Origin: Scatosoma sp045614565 | GTDB lineage: Bacteria > Bacillota > Clostridia > Christensenellales > Borkfalkiaceae | NCBI GenBank assembly: GCA_045614565.1 | Contig: JAZLDG010000049.1 | Location: 1-28,876, forward strand | Direction: 5' to 3' | Length of the DNA: 28,876 nucleotides | Shown: positions 28,872 through 28,876 of the stretch, piece after piece | Numbering within the stretch: the first letter of the stretch is position 1 | How the letters are laid out: the number at the start of each line of letters is the position of its first letter | The notes under the pieces: model-generated | What the model saw: only the letters and a program-made list of their open reading frames with translations | The model's database searches: none | What the model was told of the DNA's origin: nothing | Program-made: the position numbers and the translations under genes

Positions 28872-28876
28872 AACAA

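Overview
The window reads as a chromosomal piece of a mid-GC, Gram-positive-type anaerobe, most likely a Clostridia-class Bacillota (a gut Christensenellales/Borkfalkia-like lineage is my guess, not shown). The reasons are consensus TTGACA/TATAAT promoters with 17-bp spacers, strong Shine-Dalgarno sites, lipobox lipoproteins, a trmFO-hslVU arrangement as in Firmicutes, and VanZ, DUF368 and NlpC/P60 envelope proteins. No insertion sequence, prophage, CRISPR array or tRNA was recognised.

Layout. 1-4007 (+): end of trmFO, hslV, hslU, hisS and trxA, closed by a strong terminator. 4070-6663 (-): a P-type cation ATPase. 6714-10394 (+): serS, a DEDDh exonuclease and a NOL1/NOP2/Sun-type rRNA methyltransferase. 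10399-14318 (-): a small XRE regulator and a 1174-residue surface lipoprotein. 14411-15202 (+): two half-length TSUP transporters in the same frame, separated by one TGA. 15290-18697 (+): Ppx/GppA-HD phosphatase, maf and an MreB-family protein. 18738-19493 (+): a long non-coding stretch with its own near-perfect promoter, a terminator, and a 9-bp helix joining its two ends. 19555-21152 (-): an ECF S-component and an unknown two-domain protein. 21287-23547 (+): VanZ, PopT/DUF368 and ComF, starting from a promoter that predicts a leaderless message. 23540-24498 (-): an SH3b-NlpC/P60 lipoprotein. 24635-26476 (+): a PHP phosphatase, a 69-aa protein and a YjjG-like HAD. 26716-27828: a small lipoprotein and two small membrane proteins. 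27764-28569 (+): a second PHP protein. 28621-28876: a tandem promoter array that looks like the front of an rRNA operon lying beyond the window.

How the genes fit together. Most are housekeeping: tRNA/rRNA modification and charging, ATP-dependent proteolysis, redox, nucleotide and polyphosphate clean-up. A second theme is the cell envelope: MreB, undecaprenyl-phosphate recycling (PopT with VanZ), an NlpC/P60 hydrolase and surface lipoproteins.

The most notable item is the roughly 720-nt RNA locus at 18738-19493. Its promoter and A-tract upstream region resemble those of the tandem rRNA-like promoters at the window end. Its 5' and 3' ends pair, it has many short hairpins with GAAA-type loops, and it carries four tiny ORFs each placed after a Shine-Dalgarno-like purine run. 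I could not assign it to a known RNA class from memory.
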